From Bacillota bacterium (GTDB lineage: Bacteria; Bacillota_I; Bacilli_A; RF39; UBA660), in contig JAEWBI010000045.1 of NCBI GenBank assembly GCA_023391185.1, forward strand, positions 1 through 64,000: a stretch of 64,000 nt of DNA, given 5' to 3'. Of the stretch, positions 17,332 through 25,916 are shown piece after piece. The notes below the pieces were generated by a model. It saw nothing but the letters and a program-made list of their open reading frames with translations. It did no database searches and was not told the DNA's origin. Made by a program: the position numbers and the translations under genes. Every line of letters begins with the position of its first letter. Position 1 is the first letter of the stretch.

Positions 17332-18450
17332 ATGAAAATAAAATATGAATTATTACATAAAGAGAAAAATACTAATGCAAGAAGAGGAAAATTAGCAACA
17401 AACTATGGAACATTTGATACACCAATGTTCATGCCAGTAGGGACTCTTGCTACTGTTAAAACGCTTACTCCTGAACAAGTTAAAGAAGTGGGTTCTGGTG
17501 TTATATTATCAAATACATACCATTTATGGTTAAGACCTGGAGAAGATGTTGTAGACCATGCAGGTGGACTTCACAAATTTATGAATTATGATGGTCCAAT
17601 ACTTACTGATAGCGGTGGTTTTCAAGTTTTTTCTTTAGCTAAACCAAAGGATATATCTGAAGAAGGAGTAACTTTTAAAAGTCATTTAGATGGTTCAAAA
17701 CTATTCTTAACTCCCGAACTTTCTATACAAATTCAAAATAAACTTGATAGTGATATTGCTATGAGCTTCGATGAGTGTATCCCTTATCCGGCTAATTATG
17801 AGTATGCTAAAGCAAGTACTGAAAGAACTTTAAGATGGGCAAGAAGAGGAAAAGAGGTTTTTAATAATCCTCGTCAATCATTGTTTGGTATAGTTCAAGG
17901 TGGCGAATATACAGATCTTAGAGAATATAGTGCTAAGGAAACAGTTAAAATGGATTTTGATGGTTATAGTATTGGTGGTACTAGTGTTGGCGAAGGTAAA
18001 GAAACTATGTATAAAATGGTTGAAGATGGCATTAGATATTTACCGCATGATAAGCCAAGATACTTAATGGGTGTTGGAGATCCTATTGATATTATTGAAG
18101 GCGTAATTAGAGGTATAGATATGTTTGACTGTGTTCTTCCTACTAGAATAGCTAGACATGGAAATGCTTTTACAAGAGATGGTAAAATAAATATTAAGAA
18201 TGCCAAATATAAAGAAGACTTTACACCAATTGAAAAAGACTGTGATTGTTATGCATGTAAGCACTATACAAAAGCATATATTAGACATTTAATAACTTGT
18301 GAAGAGAGTTTAGGTGGAACTTTATTATCAATTCATAATATTAGATTTTTAATAAAATTAACTGAAGATTTAAGAATAGCAATTGAAAATAATGATATAT
18401 TACATTATCGTGAAGAATTTATAAATAGATATAATAAAAAAGGAAACTAA
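17332..18450 (+). CDS. tgt: Queuine/preQ1 tRNA-guanine transglycosylase
   Basis: 372 residues, full length. Exchanges G34 for preQ1 in tRNAs with GUN anticodons. Motifs in order: FMPVGTLATVKTLTP, TDSGGFQVFSLA (active-site Asp), GIVQGG, and FDCVLPTRIARHG with the nucleophilic Asp. The zinc site is CDCYAC followed by the His of RHLITCEE. RBS AGGAGG. It has its own promoter and a strong bidirectional terminator. tgt followed by YrzE-like and YrbG-like genes mirrors the Bacillus tgt-yrbF-yrzE-yrbG region, here without yajC/yrbF. No queuosine synthesis gene is visible in the window. Confidence 0.95.
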   Translation: MKIKYELLHKEKNTNARRGKLATNYGTFDTPMFMPVGTLATVKTLTPEQVKEVGSGVILSNTYHLWLRPGEDVVDHAGGLHKFMNYDGPILTDSGGFQVFSLAKPKDISEEGVTFKSHLDGSKLFLTPELSIQIQNKLDSDIAMSFDECIPYPANYEYAKASTERTLRWARRGKEVFNNPRQSLFGIVQGGEYTDLREYSAKETVKMDFDGYSIGGTSVGEGKETMYKMVEDGIRYLPHDKPRYLMGVGDPIDIIEGVIRGIDMFDCVLPTRIARHGNAFTRDGKINIKNAKYKEDFTPIEKDCDCYACKHYTKAYIRHLITCEESLGGTLLSIHNIRFLIKLTEDLRIAIENNDILHYREEFINRYNKKGN

Positions 18451-18467
18451 TATAGTTTCCTTTTTTT
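18435..18467. terminator. Bidirectional terminator after tgt
   Basis: Stem AAAAAAGGAAACTA/TAGTTTCCTTTTTTT between convergent tgt and the YrzE-like gene. Confidence 0.8.
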
Positions 18468-18481
18468 GGAATAAAGAGATA

Positions 18482-18856
18482 TTAAGTTTTAGCTACATCT
18501 TTATGTCTAGCAATTCCTATCATACTGCCTAAACAACTACAAATAATAATAATTAAATACAAAAGGAAATTTTTCATTTCAAAACTATGATAAAAGATTA
18601 AGTTTAATATTAATAAAACAAATGATAATATCATTCCATATTTTATTCCTTCGAGATAACCTTTTTTATTTGATGTAATTCCTAACTTAAAACTTCCTAT
18701 AAGTATAGATAAAATGAGTATTAATATCTTAAATATATTTACTAATTTAATACTAAACAAACTAAAATAGTTCAAAATAGTTATTAATAGTATTCCTATT
18801 AATAGAGTAATAATGGTATATATTAGGCACATTCCTAATTTTTTTAAGTAGTTCAT
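18482..18856 (-). CDS. TIGR04086/YrzE-type four-helix membrane protein
   Basis: 124 residues with four hydrophobic helices and small loops. It fits the TIGR04086 (YrzE-like) family in size, topology and location next to tgt. The start is the ATG complementary to 18854-18856, preceded on the minus strand by AGGTGATTAT. A longer reading frame upstream lacks an RBS and runs into the divergent gene. Function unknown. Confidence 0.7.
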   Translation of the reverse strand: MNYLKKLGMCLIYTIITLLIGILLITILNYFSLFSIKLVNIFKILILILSILIGSFKLGITSNKKGYLEGIKYGMILSFVLLILNLIFYHSFEMKNFLLYLIIIICSCLGSMIGIARHKDVAKT

Positions 18857-18929
18857 ATAATCACCTATAATATTATATTTATTTGTATAATTTAATATTA
18901 CAAGTACATAATTAAATGGTGATATTATT

Positions 18930-19358
18930 ATGATGATAAGTATAAAATTATGCTTACTATATACTGCACTTGTTTTTATATTTGATATGTTAGACAAAAA
19001 TAGACTATATAGCAATTTAAATTTCCTTATAATGATAATAACAGTTGGTAGTATTTTTGTTCTGAGTATTATTGATATAGTTGATGTTACGTTTTCGGTT
19101 ACTTTCTTGTTTTTAAATAAATATATAATTAATAATTATTTTTATAAAAGAAAAAAGAAACAATTTAAACAAAAATCTTATATTAATATGCCAGTACCAT
19201 TAATTATATCTGGTGATATAAACTACGATTCATTAAAAAAAATTAGGAAAAATTCTTTTTGGTTAATTAATAATATGGAAAAAAACAATTTAGAACTAGA
19301 AAATATATACTACGCATTTTATATGAATGATGAAACTTATTTTATTAAACGAAGTTAA
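18930..19358 (+). CDS. Short YetF/YrbG-type (DUF421) membrane protein
   Basis: 142 residues. Two or three hydrophobic stretches in the first 80 residues, a basic cluster (YKRKKKQFKQK), then a cytosolic domain with MPVPLIISGDINYDSLKK and ELENIYYAFYMNDETYF. These are the hallmark strands of the DUF421 C-terminal domain (YetF, YrbG). It is shorter than usual (about 200-230 residues) and its membrane part is degenerate. Divergent from the YrzE-like gene, as expected near tgt. GGTGAT precedes the ATG. Confidence 0.65.
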   Translation: MMISIKLCLLYTALVFIFDMLDKNRLYSNLNFLIMIITVGSIFVLSIIDIVDVTFSVTFLFLNKYIINNYFYKRKKKQFKQKSYINMPVPLIISGDINYDSLKKIRKNSFWLINNMEKNNLELENIYYAFYMNDETYFIKRS

Positions 19359-19408
19359 TATATCTCATATAGGATAATTAGTTTTTTGATTAATAAGTTT
19401 GAGATATA
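19359..19408. repeat. Inverted repeat after the YetF-like gene
   Basis: ATATCTCA/TGAGATAT arms 34 nt apart. It could end the upstream transcript, but there is no T run. The rest of the gap to 19499 shows nothing further that I can support. Confidence 0.35.
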
Positions 19409-19499
19409 GTAAAATTAGTTTGAAGAATAATTGTAAATTAAAAAACTTATATATTTAAGAATGATAAAAAATTAAGAGGTGTATAATTACTTCTTTTTT

Positions 19500-19528
19500 T
19501 TGACAATATACTCTTTTTTTGGTATCAT
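19500..19528 (+). promoter_or_regulatory. Promoter of the DUF4358-MBOAT-DHHW operon
   Basis: Perfect TTGACA (19500-19505), 17-bp spacer, TATCAT (19523-19528), followed by AGGAG and ATG 19551. Confidence 0.75.
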
Positions 19529-19550
19529 ATTTTTAGATAGGAGAATAGTA

Positions 19551-19997
19551 ATGAAAAAGTTTTTTTTAGTTATAGTTTGTAGTATTTTTACATTTATTTT
19601 AGCGGGTTGCACAAGTAATAAGAATATTAATTTAGATAATGTATATGAAAATTTAACAGATGATTATACTGATTTTATAAAAGTAGATGAAGATGTATTA
19701 ACAGGAAATTATGGGATAGATGTAAGTGTATTTAAAGATTATTTAGTGGTAATGAATGAAGCTGGTACAACAAGTAAAATGTACGCTATATTTGAAGCAG
19801 GAGATTCTTACGAAGATGCTGAAGATGAAGCCACATACTTTGTAAATAAATACACAGAAAGTTGGGATAATGGTTATTTTCCTGATGAGACAAAGTTAGT
19901 TAATGATGGCATTACTGAAAAATACGGTAATTATATTATATATGTAGTAAATGATGATGCAGATAATATAATTACTAAAATAAAATCAAGTAATTAG
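19551..19997 (+). CDS. DUF4358-type lipoprotein
   Basis: 148 residues. Signal MKKFF... with lipobox LAGC (Cys20), so an outer-face lipoprotein. The mature part matches my memory of the DUF4358 pattern: NYGIDVSVFKDYLVVMNEA, an acidic AGDSYEDAEDEA helix and a late TEKYGNYIIYVVNDD strand. Such lipoproteins are commonly encoded beside MBOAT acyltransferases and DHHW proteins, as here (14 nt before the MBOAT gene), so it probably assists envelope acylation. First gene of a three-gene operon. Confidence 0.7.
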   Translation: MKKFFLVIVCSIFTFILAGCTSNKNINLDNVYENLTDDYTDFIKVDEDVLTGNYGIDVSVFKDYLVVMNEAGTTSKMYAIFEAGDSYEDAEDEATYFVNKYTESWDNGYFPDETKLVNDGITEKYGNYIIYVVNDDADNIITKIKSSN

Positions 19998-20011
19998 AAA
20001 GGAAGATAACA

Positions 20012-21421
20012 ATGGTTTTTAGTAGCATTCCATTTATATTTTTCTTTTTTCCTATATTTTTAATTTTATATTATGCTGCTCCTTATAAATATAAGAATAT
20101 TATTCTCTTAATATTTAGTTTAATTTTTTATGCTTGGGGAGAACCAATATATATATTGTTAATGATATTTTCCTCATTTGTTGACTATATATGTGGTCTA
20201 AATATAGAAAAGAACAGAGACAATAAGAGGAAAAAAAGATTATTTTTAATTATTTCAATTATTGTTAACCTTAGTTTATTAGGATTTTTTAAATATTCCG
20301 ATTTCTTAATTGGAATGATAAATAATATATTTCATATTAATATACCACTCCTTAATTTAGCTCTTCCAATAGGAATAAGTTTTTATACTTTTCAAACAAT
20401 GAGCTATTCAATTGATGTATATAAAGGAACTGTAAAAGTAGAACATAATTTTTTTAATTATATGACATATGTTACAATGTTTCCTCAGTTAATAGCGGGG
20501 CCAATTGTTCGATATGAGGATGTTGCTAGAGAACTTAAACATAAAGAAATAACATTTCATAAATTTAGTGAAGGTTTACTTAGATTTATGAGGGGACTAT
20601 TTAAAAAAGTTCTTATTGCTAACAACGTAGGTTATTTATTTACTGTTATTAGTACAATGACAACAAGCGAAATTTCGGTATTATCTGCTTGGCTTGGTGT
20701 AATTGCTTTTAGTTTCCAAATATATTTTGATTTTAGTGGTTATAGTGATATGGCAATAGGTATGGGAAAAATGTTAGGCTTCACATATCTTGAAAACTTT
20801 GATCATCCATATATATCTAAGAGTATCACGGAGTTTTGGAGAAGATGGCATATGTCATTGTCGACATGGTTTAAAGACTATGTATATATACCTCTTGGTG
20901 GCTCTAGAGTATCAAGGATTATTAATATTAGAAATATATTAATTGTGTGGTTACTAACTGGTTTATGGCATGGTGCTAATCTTAACTTTGTTTTATGGGG
21001 TCTATATTATGGAATAGTATTAATATTAGAAAAATTCATCCTAAAGAAATATATAGATAGACTTCCAAATGTTTTAAAACATACCTATACATTATTTTTA
21101 ATTTTAATTGGGTGGTTAATATTTGCCTTTGACGATATGAATAAACTTGGTAGTTTTGCTAAAATAATGTTTGGTTTTGATGATGTTGATTTTGTTAATA
21201 GTAATTTTTTATATTACTTAAAAAATTATTTTATCATTATAATAATTAGTATTATATTCTCTATGCCAGTATATTCAAAGATAAAAGAAACCTTAAGAAA
21301 AATTAAGTTTCCAAAAACTTTATTTATTATAGTACTTACTATATATGTTTTATTATTTATAGTTACAATAGGTTATATTGTTAACGATACATATAATCCA
21401 TTCTTATATTTTAGATTTTGA
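20012..21421 (+). CDS. MBOAT family O-acyltransferase (AlgI/DltB/PatA type)
   Basis: 469 residues with about ten membrane helices. Moves acyl groups across the membrane to acceptors at the cell surface. It contains the family blocks LALPIGISFYTFQTMSY, FPQLIAGPIVRYED, FDFSGYSDMAIGMGKMLGF and FWRRWHMSLSTWFKDYVYIP (H280). The invariant catalytic His is H320 in LTGLWHGANL. The DHHW protein downstream is the usual extracellular partner that finishes the transfer. The acceptor (peptidoglycan, teichoic acid or capsule) cannot be told from sequence. RBS AGAAAGGAAG. It ends in TGA, evidence for the standard code. Confidence 0.9.
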   Translation: MVFSSIPFIFFFFPIFLILYYAAPYKYKNIILLIFSLIFYAWGEPIYILLMIFSSFVDYICGLNIEKNRDNKRKKRLFLIISIIVNLSLLGFFKYSDFLIGMINNIFHINIPLLNLALPIGISFYTFQTMSYSIDVYKGTVKVEHNFFNYMTYVTMFPQLIAGPIVRYEDVARELKHKEITFHKFSEGLLRFMRGLFKKVLIANNVGYLFTVISTMTTSEISVLSAWLGVIAFSFQIYFDFSGYSDMAIGMGKMLGFTYLENFDHPYISKSITEFWRRWHMSLSTWFKDYVYIPLGGSRVSRIINIRNILIVWLLTGLWHGANLNFVLWGLYYGIVLILEKFILKKYIDRLPNVLKHTYTLFLILIGWLIFAFDDMNKLGSFAKIMFGFDDVDFVNSNFLYYLKNYFIIIIISIIFSMPVYSKIKETLRKIKFPKTLFIIVLTIYVLLFIVTIGYIVNDTYNPFLYFRF

Positions 21422-21429
21422 GGTGAAAT

Positions 21430-22551
21430 ATGAAAAAAAATTATAATAAAGTTATTTCCGTTATATTAATATTAATAATATTTAGTCTTTCTATAATTTT
21501 TTTTACTGAGCCTAAAAAAGATTTCTCGGATAATGAAAATAGGATTTTGCAAGATTTTCCTGATTTCACAATCAAAAGATTATTTAATGGAAAATATATA
21601 AGTGAGTTAGAAGATTATTTAACTGATAATTTTCCTTTTAGAGATAGTTTTATGAGTATTAAAACTAAGACAGATAAACTTCTTGGGAAAGAAGATATTA
21701 ATGGTGTATACCTATCTAATGATGGATATTTGCTTGAAAAATATAATAAACCACATAATAGTGATAGGCTTGTAAAAGTTTTAAATAATTTTAATAAGAC
21801 TATTAACTATGTTAATACAAACTTAATGCTTGTTCCTACAAGTATAAGTATTAATAGTGATTTATTACCAAATAATGCCCCAACTTATAATGAAATAGAT
21901 AATATTAATTATATTTATAAACAAATTCATTTTGATACAATTAATCTTTATGAAACTTTACTAAAACATAATAGTGATTATCAAATGTATTATAAACTTG
22001 ATCATCACTGGACTAGTTATGGAGCCTACTATGCATATGTAGAATATGCGAAAGCTAATAATTTAAAACCATACAGTCTAAATAGCTTTGATATTAATAA
22101 AGTAACCAGTGATTTTAATGGAACATTATATTCTAAAACAAGTGATTATACTAGAGATTCTGATTCCATTTATTCTTTTACTTTACCAAATACTAGTTAT
22201 ACTGTAGATTATGTTTATAGTAAAAAAGAAACAAATTCATTATATGAAGAAAGTTATCTTGAAAAGAAAGATAAGTATTCTTATTTCTTAGATAATAATC
22301 ATCCTTTAATAGTAATAACAAACAATAATATTAATACAGATAAAGAGTTAATTGTAATAAAAGATAGTTTTGCTAATAGCATTATTCCTTTTCTATCAAT
22401 TCATTATAAAAAAATACATGTTATTGATCCTAGATATTATAAGACAAGTATTAGTAAATATATTTTGGAAAATAAAGCCATAAATGATTGTTTAATTTTA
22501 TATAATATTAATACAGTTGATGATGATTTAGGAATTTTTTCTATAAGGTAA
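21430..22551 (+). CDS. DHHW family protein (AlgJ/AlgX-like SGNH acetyltransferase partner)
   Basis: 373 residues. One N-terminal membrane helix, then an extracellular SGNH-like domain. The signature D191-H192-H193-W194 (KLDHHWTSYGAYYAY) gives the family its name, and S313 in VIKDSFANS is the likely nucleophile. Together these make a Ser-His-Asp set as in AlgX/AlgJ. It starts 8 nt after the MBOAT stop with GAGGTGAAAT. Expected to receive the acyl group from the MBOAT protein and place it on an envelope polymer (inference from known pairs). Confidence 0.85.
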   Translation: MKKNYNKVISVILILIIFSLSIIFFTEPKKDFSDNENRILQDFPDFTIKRLFNGKYISELEDYLTDNFPFRDSFMSIKTKTDKLLGKEDINGVYLSNDGYLLEKYNKPHNSDRLVKVLNNFNKTINYVNTNLMLVPTSISINSDLLPNNAPTYNEIDNINYIYKQIHFDTINLYETLLKHNSDYQMYYKLDHHWTSYGAYYAYVEYAKANNLKPYSLNSFDINKVTSDFNGTLYSKTSDYTRDSDSIYSFTLPNTSYTVDYVYSKKETNSLYEESYLEKKDKYSYFLDNNHPLIVITNNNINTDKELIVIKDSFANSIIPFLSIHYKKIHVIDPRYYKTSISKYILENKAINDCLILYNINTVDDDLGIFSIR

Positions 22552-22561
22552 TAACAGTAAT

Positions 22562-22584
22562 AAAAAAGAGTTGTCTCTTTTTTT
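22562..22584 (+). terminator. Intrinsic terminator of the acylation operon
   Basis: AAAAAAGAG/CTCTTTTTTT with TTGT loop. Confidence 0.75.
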
Positions 22585-22630
22585 CTTATAAAAAAAATGG
22601 TATACTATCTGTAGATGATAGGGTGGTAGT

Positions 22631-23401
22631 ATGAAAAAAAAGATAAATGGTTTTTCATTAGTTGAGTTACTTGCGGTTATAATAGTACTAGGAATTATTG
22701 CTTTAATTATTATTCCTTCGACTTTGAAAATTTTGGATAAATCAAAGAAAGATTCTTTTGAAAGAAGTGTTGTTGGATTAATAAAAGCTGCAACAAACTA
22801 TATGGCAGAAAGTGATTTTGAAGATTGGACAAGTGGATTAACTATAGCTAATATTCAAACTAATAATTTGTTTGAAGCAAAGAATCTAGATGCTTTTACA
22901 AGTGGAACACTATATAATAACAATGGTACTATTGCTGCTTCCAATGTTACTGATGGAAATTATTGTGCTAATGGAAAAAAGAATAGTTTAACTATTACGA
23001 AAGGAAATTGTGTAACAGGTAATGATATTATATATGAGATAGATACTATAAATTTAAGAGATTTTTCCAATTGGAAATCTGGTAATTATAATTGGACTAG
23101 TGGTTCTTATGAAGCTTATCCAGCTAGATTATGCTTAAATAATCATATTACTGGAAAACCTAGTACAACTTATAAGGTTACAATTTCTAATACCAGTTAT
23201 CGAATTTTAATTCGTGCTCTAGATAGTAATCATACATTTATATCAAGTTTTGATTTAGCAACAACAGGTACTTTTACAACGCCTGCTAATACTGTATACT
23301 TAGCAATTTCAATATATAATCCAACTTCATCTACATTAACTTATGATTCATATAAGAATTTATTTGAAAGTGGATTTAAAGTAGACATAGTAAAGCAATA
23401 A
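22631..23401 (+). CDS. Type IV prepilin-like protein
   Basis: 256 residues. Leader MKKKING then the cleavage motif G|FSLVELLAVI and a long hydrophobic helix, so it is a PilD substrate. The body has a small pilin-type unit with the motif TDGNYCANG...L-I-KGNC, which is also present in the prepilin at 49787. A C-terminal beta-rich domain of about 100 residues begins near FSNWKSGNYNW; I cannot assign it with confidence, though a carbohydrate-binding-like fold is possible. ATG 22631 is preceded by GATAGGGTGGTAGT, nearly the same as upstream of the prepilin at 11240, and by TATACT (22601-22606). Confidence 0.75.
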   Translation: MKKKINGFSLVELLAVIIVLGIIALIIIPSTLKILDKSKKDSFERSVVGLIKAATNYMAESDFEDWTSGLTIANIQTNNLFEAKNLDAFTSGTLYNNNGTIAASNVTDGNYCANGKKNSLTITKGNCVTGNDIIYEIDTINLRDFSNWKSGNYNWTSGSYEAYPARLCLNNHITGKPSTTYKVTISNTSYRILIRALDSNHTFISSFDLATTGTFTTPANTVYLAISIYNPTSSTLTYDSYKNLFESGFKVDIVKQ

Positions 23402-23422
23402 ATTTATAGTATAAACTTAATT

Positions 23423-23464
23423 GCCTAATTAGTTATATTGTGTTATAATTAGTTAGGCTTTTTT
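23423..23464 (+). terminator. Intrinsic terminator of prepilin 22631
   Basis: About 15-bp stem GCCTAATTAGTTATA/TATAATTAGTTAGGC with two wobble pairs, then T6. A TGTTATAAT extended -10 lies inside the 3' arm and may start the RNase J-like transcript. Confidence 0.75.
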
Positions 23465-23483
23465 AATAAATGAAAGGAGATTT

Positions 23484-25130
23484 ATGAGTAAAATAAAAAT
23501 ATTTGCATTAGGGGGATTAAATGATATCGGTAAGAACATGTATGTTGTTGAAGTCGATAAAGATATATTCTTATTTGATGCAGGATTAAAATATGCGGAT
23601 GACAAAATGTTAGGTGTTGATTATATTATTCCTAACTTTGATTATTTAAAAGAAAACATAGCTAGAATTCAAGGGTTGTTTATTACCCACGGGCATCAAT
23701 TACAAATGGGGGCAGTATCTGATATATTAACGGAATTACCTACTTTGAAGATTTATGGTACTGCGTTTACTTTAAATATTTTAAAAGAAGAACTAATTAC
23801 TGATGGTGTGAAAACTGAAAATTTAATTGAGTTAAAACCTCATCGTAAAGTAGAATTTGGAAGTAATGCTATATTTCCAATTAGTCTTACTCACTCTGTA
23901 CCAGATACAGTAGGGTATGTACTATATACACCAGATGGAGCTATATTCTATACTGGGAACTTTGCTTTTGATCCTACTATGGTAGGACCATATAAAACGG
24001 ATATTGGTAAACTTGCTTATGTTGGTAAACAAGGAGTACTTTGTTTACTTAGTGAGTCGTTATATGCAGATAAAAAAGGATATACTTCGCCACAACACAG
24101 ATGTTCAGGAATATTTCGTGAAATGCTTGGAAAAAACGAAGGAAGAATTCTTTTCAATATATATGATTCTCAAGTTTATAGAATTCAAGAATTATTAACT
24201 GAAATAGGTAAAACAAAGAGAAAAGTTGTTATAATGGGTAAAACATTGGAAACACTTATATATAACTGTATCGATAATAATTATGTAAAGTTTGATAAAA
24301 CTCAAATTGGTAGTATCCATGATGTAAATGAAAGAGGAACTATCGTAATTATTTCTGATGAAAGAGAAAAACCATTCTCAAATATCAAAAGAATAATTAG
24401 AGGAATTGATAAATTTATTAAAATTACAACTGCAGATACAGTAGTGTTTGCTTCTCAGGTATATGATGGAATGGAAAAAACAGCTACAGCTGTTTATGAT
24501 AGTTTAGCTAAATTAGGATGTAACTTAGTTATATTATCAACTAAAAAGTATTTATCGCTTCATGCTTCAAGTGAAGATTTAATGCTTATGCTTGATTTAA
24601 TGCAACCAAAATACTATTTACCTGTAATAGGTGAGTATAGACATCAAGTTGCTAATGCTGAAGTTGCTAAGCAAATAGGTATGAAAGAAGAAAATATTCT
24701 TCTTAGATTAGATGGTGAAGTAATAACTTTTGAAAATGGTAACTTAGTTAACAATAATGAAAAAGTTAAAGTTGACGATATTTTAATAGATGGTAAAACA
24801 ATAGGTGATATTGGTGAGGCAGTATTAAAAGATCGAGAAGCTCTTAGTGATAATGGTATAGTTGTTGTAACAGCAACTATAGATAGAGCGACAAAAAAAG
24901 TCTTAGCAGGACCAGAAATATTAACACGTGGTTTTATTTATATAAAAGATAATATAGATATAATTAAAGAAGCTGAAAGAATTTCGTTAGAAGTAATTAA
25001 CGATAATATAAAAGAAAGCTACGTTGATTTTAATAAAATAAAAGCTGGTATTAGAGATAAAGTTGGTAGATATTTATATGCAGAAACAGAATGTAAACCA
25101 ATGGTTCTACTTGTTATGCAAGAGGTTTAA
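23484..25130 (+). CDS. RNase J family protein with degenerate metal site (J2-like)
   Basis: 548 residues, end-to-end RNase J layout: metallo-beta-lactamase fold, beta-CASP insert and C-terminal domain (GIGDIG-type segment TIGDIGEAVLKDREALS...RGFIY). RNase J1 uses HGHEDH, TGDF and C-terminal His residues to bind metal. Here these read HGHQLQ (Asp and His lost), TGNF (Asp to Asn), PVIGEYR where J1 has PIHGEYR, and VAN in place of the final His. Only the first two His and LTHSVPD remain. Catalysis is therefore unlikely. It may act as a partner subunit, as RNase J2 does, with an active paralogue elsewhere. RBS GAAAGGAG. Confidence 0.88.
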   Translation: MSKIKIFALGGLNDIGKNMYVVEVDKDIFLFDAGLKYADDKMLGVDYIIPNFDYLKENIARIQGLFITHGHQLQMGAVSDILTELPTLKIYGTAFTLNILKEELITDGVKTENLIELKPHRKVEFGSNAIFPISLTHSVPDTVGYVLYTPDGAIFYTGNFAFDPTMVGPYKTDIGKLAYVGKQGVLCLLSESLYADKKGYTSPQHRCSGIFREMLGKNEGRILFNIYDSQVYRIQELLTEIGKTKRKVVIMGKTLETLIYNCIDNNYVKFDKTQIGSIHDVNERGTIVIISDEREKPFSNIKRIIRGIDKFIKITTADTVVFASQVYDGMEKTATAVYDSLAKLGCNLVILSTKKYLSLHASSEDLMLMLDLMQPKYYLPVIGEYRHQVANAEVAKQIGMKEENILLRLDGEVITFENGNLVNNNEKVKVDDILIDGKTIGDIGEAVLKDREALSDNGIVVVTATIDRATKKVLAGPEILTRGFIYIKDNIDIIKEAERISLEVINDNIKESYVDFNKIKAGIRDKVGRYLYAETECKPMVLLVMQEV

Positions 25131-25145
25131 TGCCTCTTTTTTTGT
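25120..25145 (+). terminator. Intrinsic terminator of the RNase J-like gene
   Basis: AGAGG/CCTCT with 7-nt loop and T8, over the stop codon. Confidence 0.7.
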
Positions 25146-25192
25146 TAATAATTTATTTATAGTTATGATATAATTATAATAGAGGTGGTAAT

Positions 25193-25507
25193 ATGAAAGA
25201 AATAATTGTAGAGAATTTAGGCTCGTCTGGTTTACTTATTCCAGGGGCAATTATAATATTGATATTATTTATTGTATTACGTTTTTTTAAGGCACTATTT
25301 TCATCATCATTCATAGGTTTTTTGTTATCATTAGTTTCATACTCAGTATATGAATATATATATTTTAACTTCCCAACTGTTGCATGTTTAGCGTTTCTAC
25401 TTTGTCTTACTGGTTTTGGTAAAAGTGGTATTATCGGTAAGGTATTTGCACTAATTGGTTTAATTTTATCAGGTTATATTATTATTCATACACTGGGATT
25501 TATTTAA
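25193..25507 (+). CDS. Small multi-pass membrane protein, unknown
   Basis: 104 residues, almost wholly hydrophobic, with about four predicted helices (from residue 13 to the end) and few charges. No family recognised. It is preceded by TATAAT and AGAGGTGG, which are followed 6 nt later by the ATG, and it is closed by its own terminator. No functional hint from neighbours. Confidence 0.6.
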   Translation: MKEIIVENLGSSGLLIPGAIIILILFIVLRFFKALFSSSFIGFLLSLVSYSVYEYIYFNFPTVACLAFLLCLTGFGKSGIIGKVFALIGLILSGYIIIHTLGFI

Positions 25508-25530
25508 AAGAAGTTTAATACTTCTTTTTT
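25506..25530 (+). terminator. Intrinsic terminator
   Basis: AAAAGAAGT/ACTTCTTTTTT with 5-nt loop. Confidence 0.7.
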
Positions 25531-25583
25531 ATTGATATAAGATGTAAAAAATTATATAATAAAAAAAGAAGGTAGGAAATTAT

Positions 25584-25916
25584 ATGAAATTAGTTGTTTT
25601 AATATTGAAAGAAGAAGAAGTACTAGATAAGTTTGTGAAAAGATGTACAAACAGTAATATAAAGAACATTACTGTTATTGAAAGTGATTCATATGAAACT
25701 GAAAAAGTTGGTAGTAAAAGAAAACATGAATCTAATATACTTAATTCTATAAGATACATTCTAGATTATTATAATGATGAAAGTAGAACAATATTAATTC
25801 CTGTAAATACTGAGAAATTAGAAGAAGTAAAAAATATTATTAAAAGTTTAGTACCAAGTGAACAATATACTTTGATGGTTATTAATTTAGAAGAAATAAT
25901 AGGACTTGAAAAGTAA
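25584..25916 (+). CDS. PII-like small regulatory protein
   Basis: 110 residues with alternating beta and alpha pattern (LVVLILKEEEVLDKFVKRC, IKNITVIESDS, TILIPVN, YTLMVINLEEIIG), which fits a ferredoxin-like PII fold. PII-type proteins bind nucleotides as trimers and gate transporters. The stop codon shares its last base with the ATG of the following cation/proton antiporter, so the two are translationally coupled and very probably work together. I cannot name a conserved PII ligand motif, so the fold assignment is inference. Confidence 0.6.
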   Translation: MKLVVLILKEEEVLDKFVKRCTNSNIKNITVIESDSYETEKVGSKRKHESNILNSIRYILDYYNDESRTILIPVNTEKLEEVKNIIKSLVPSEQYTLMVINLEEIIGLEK

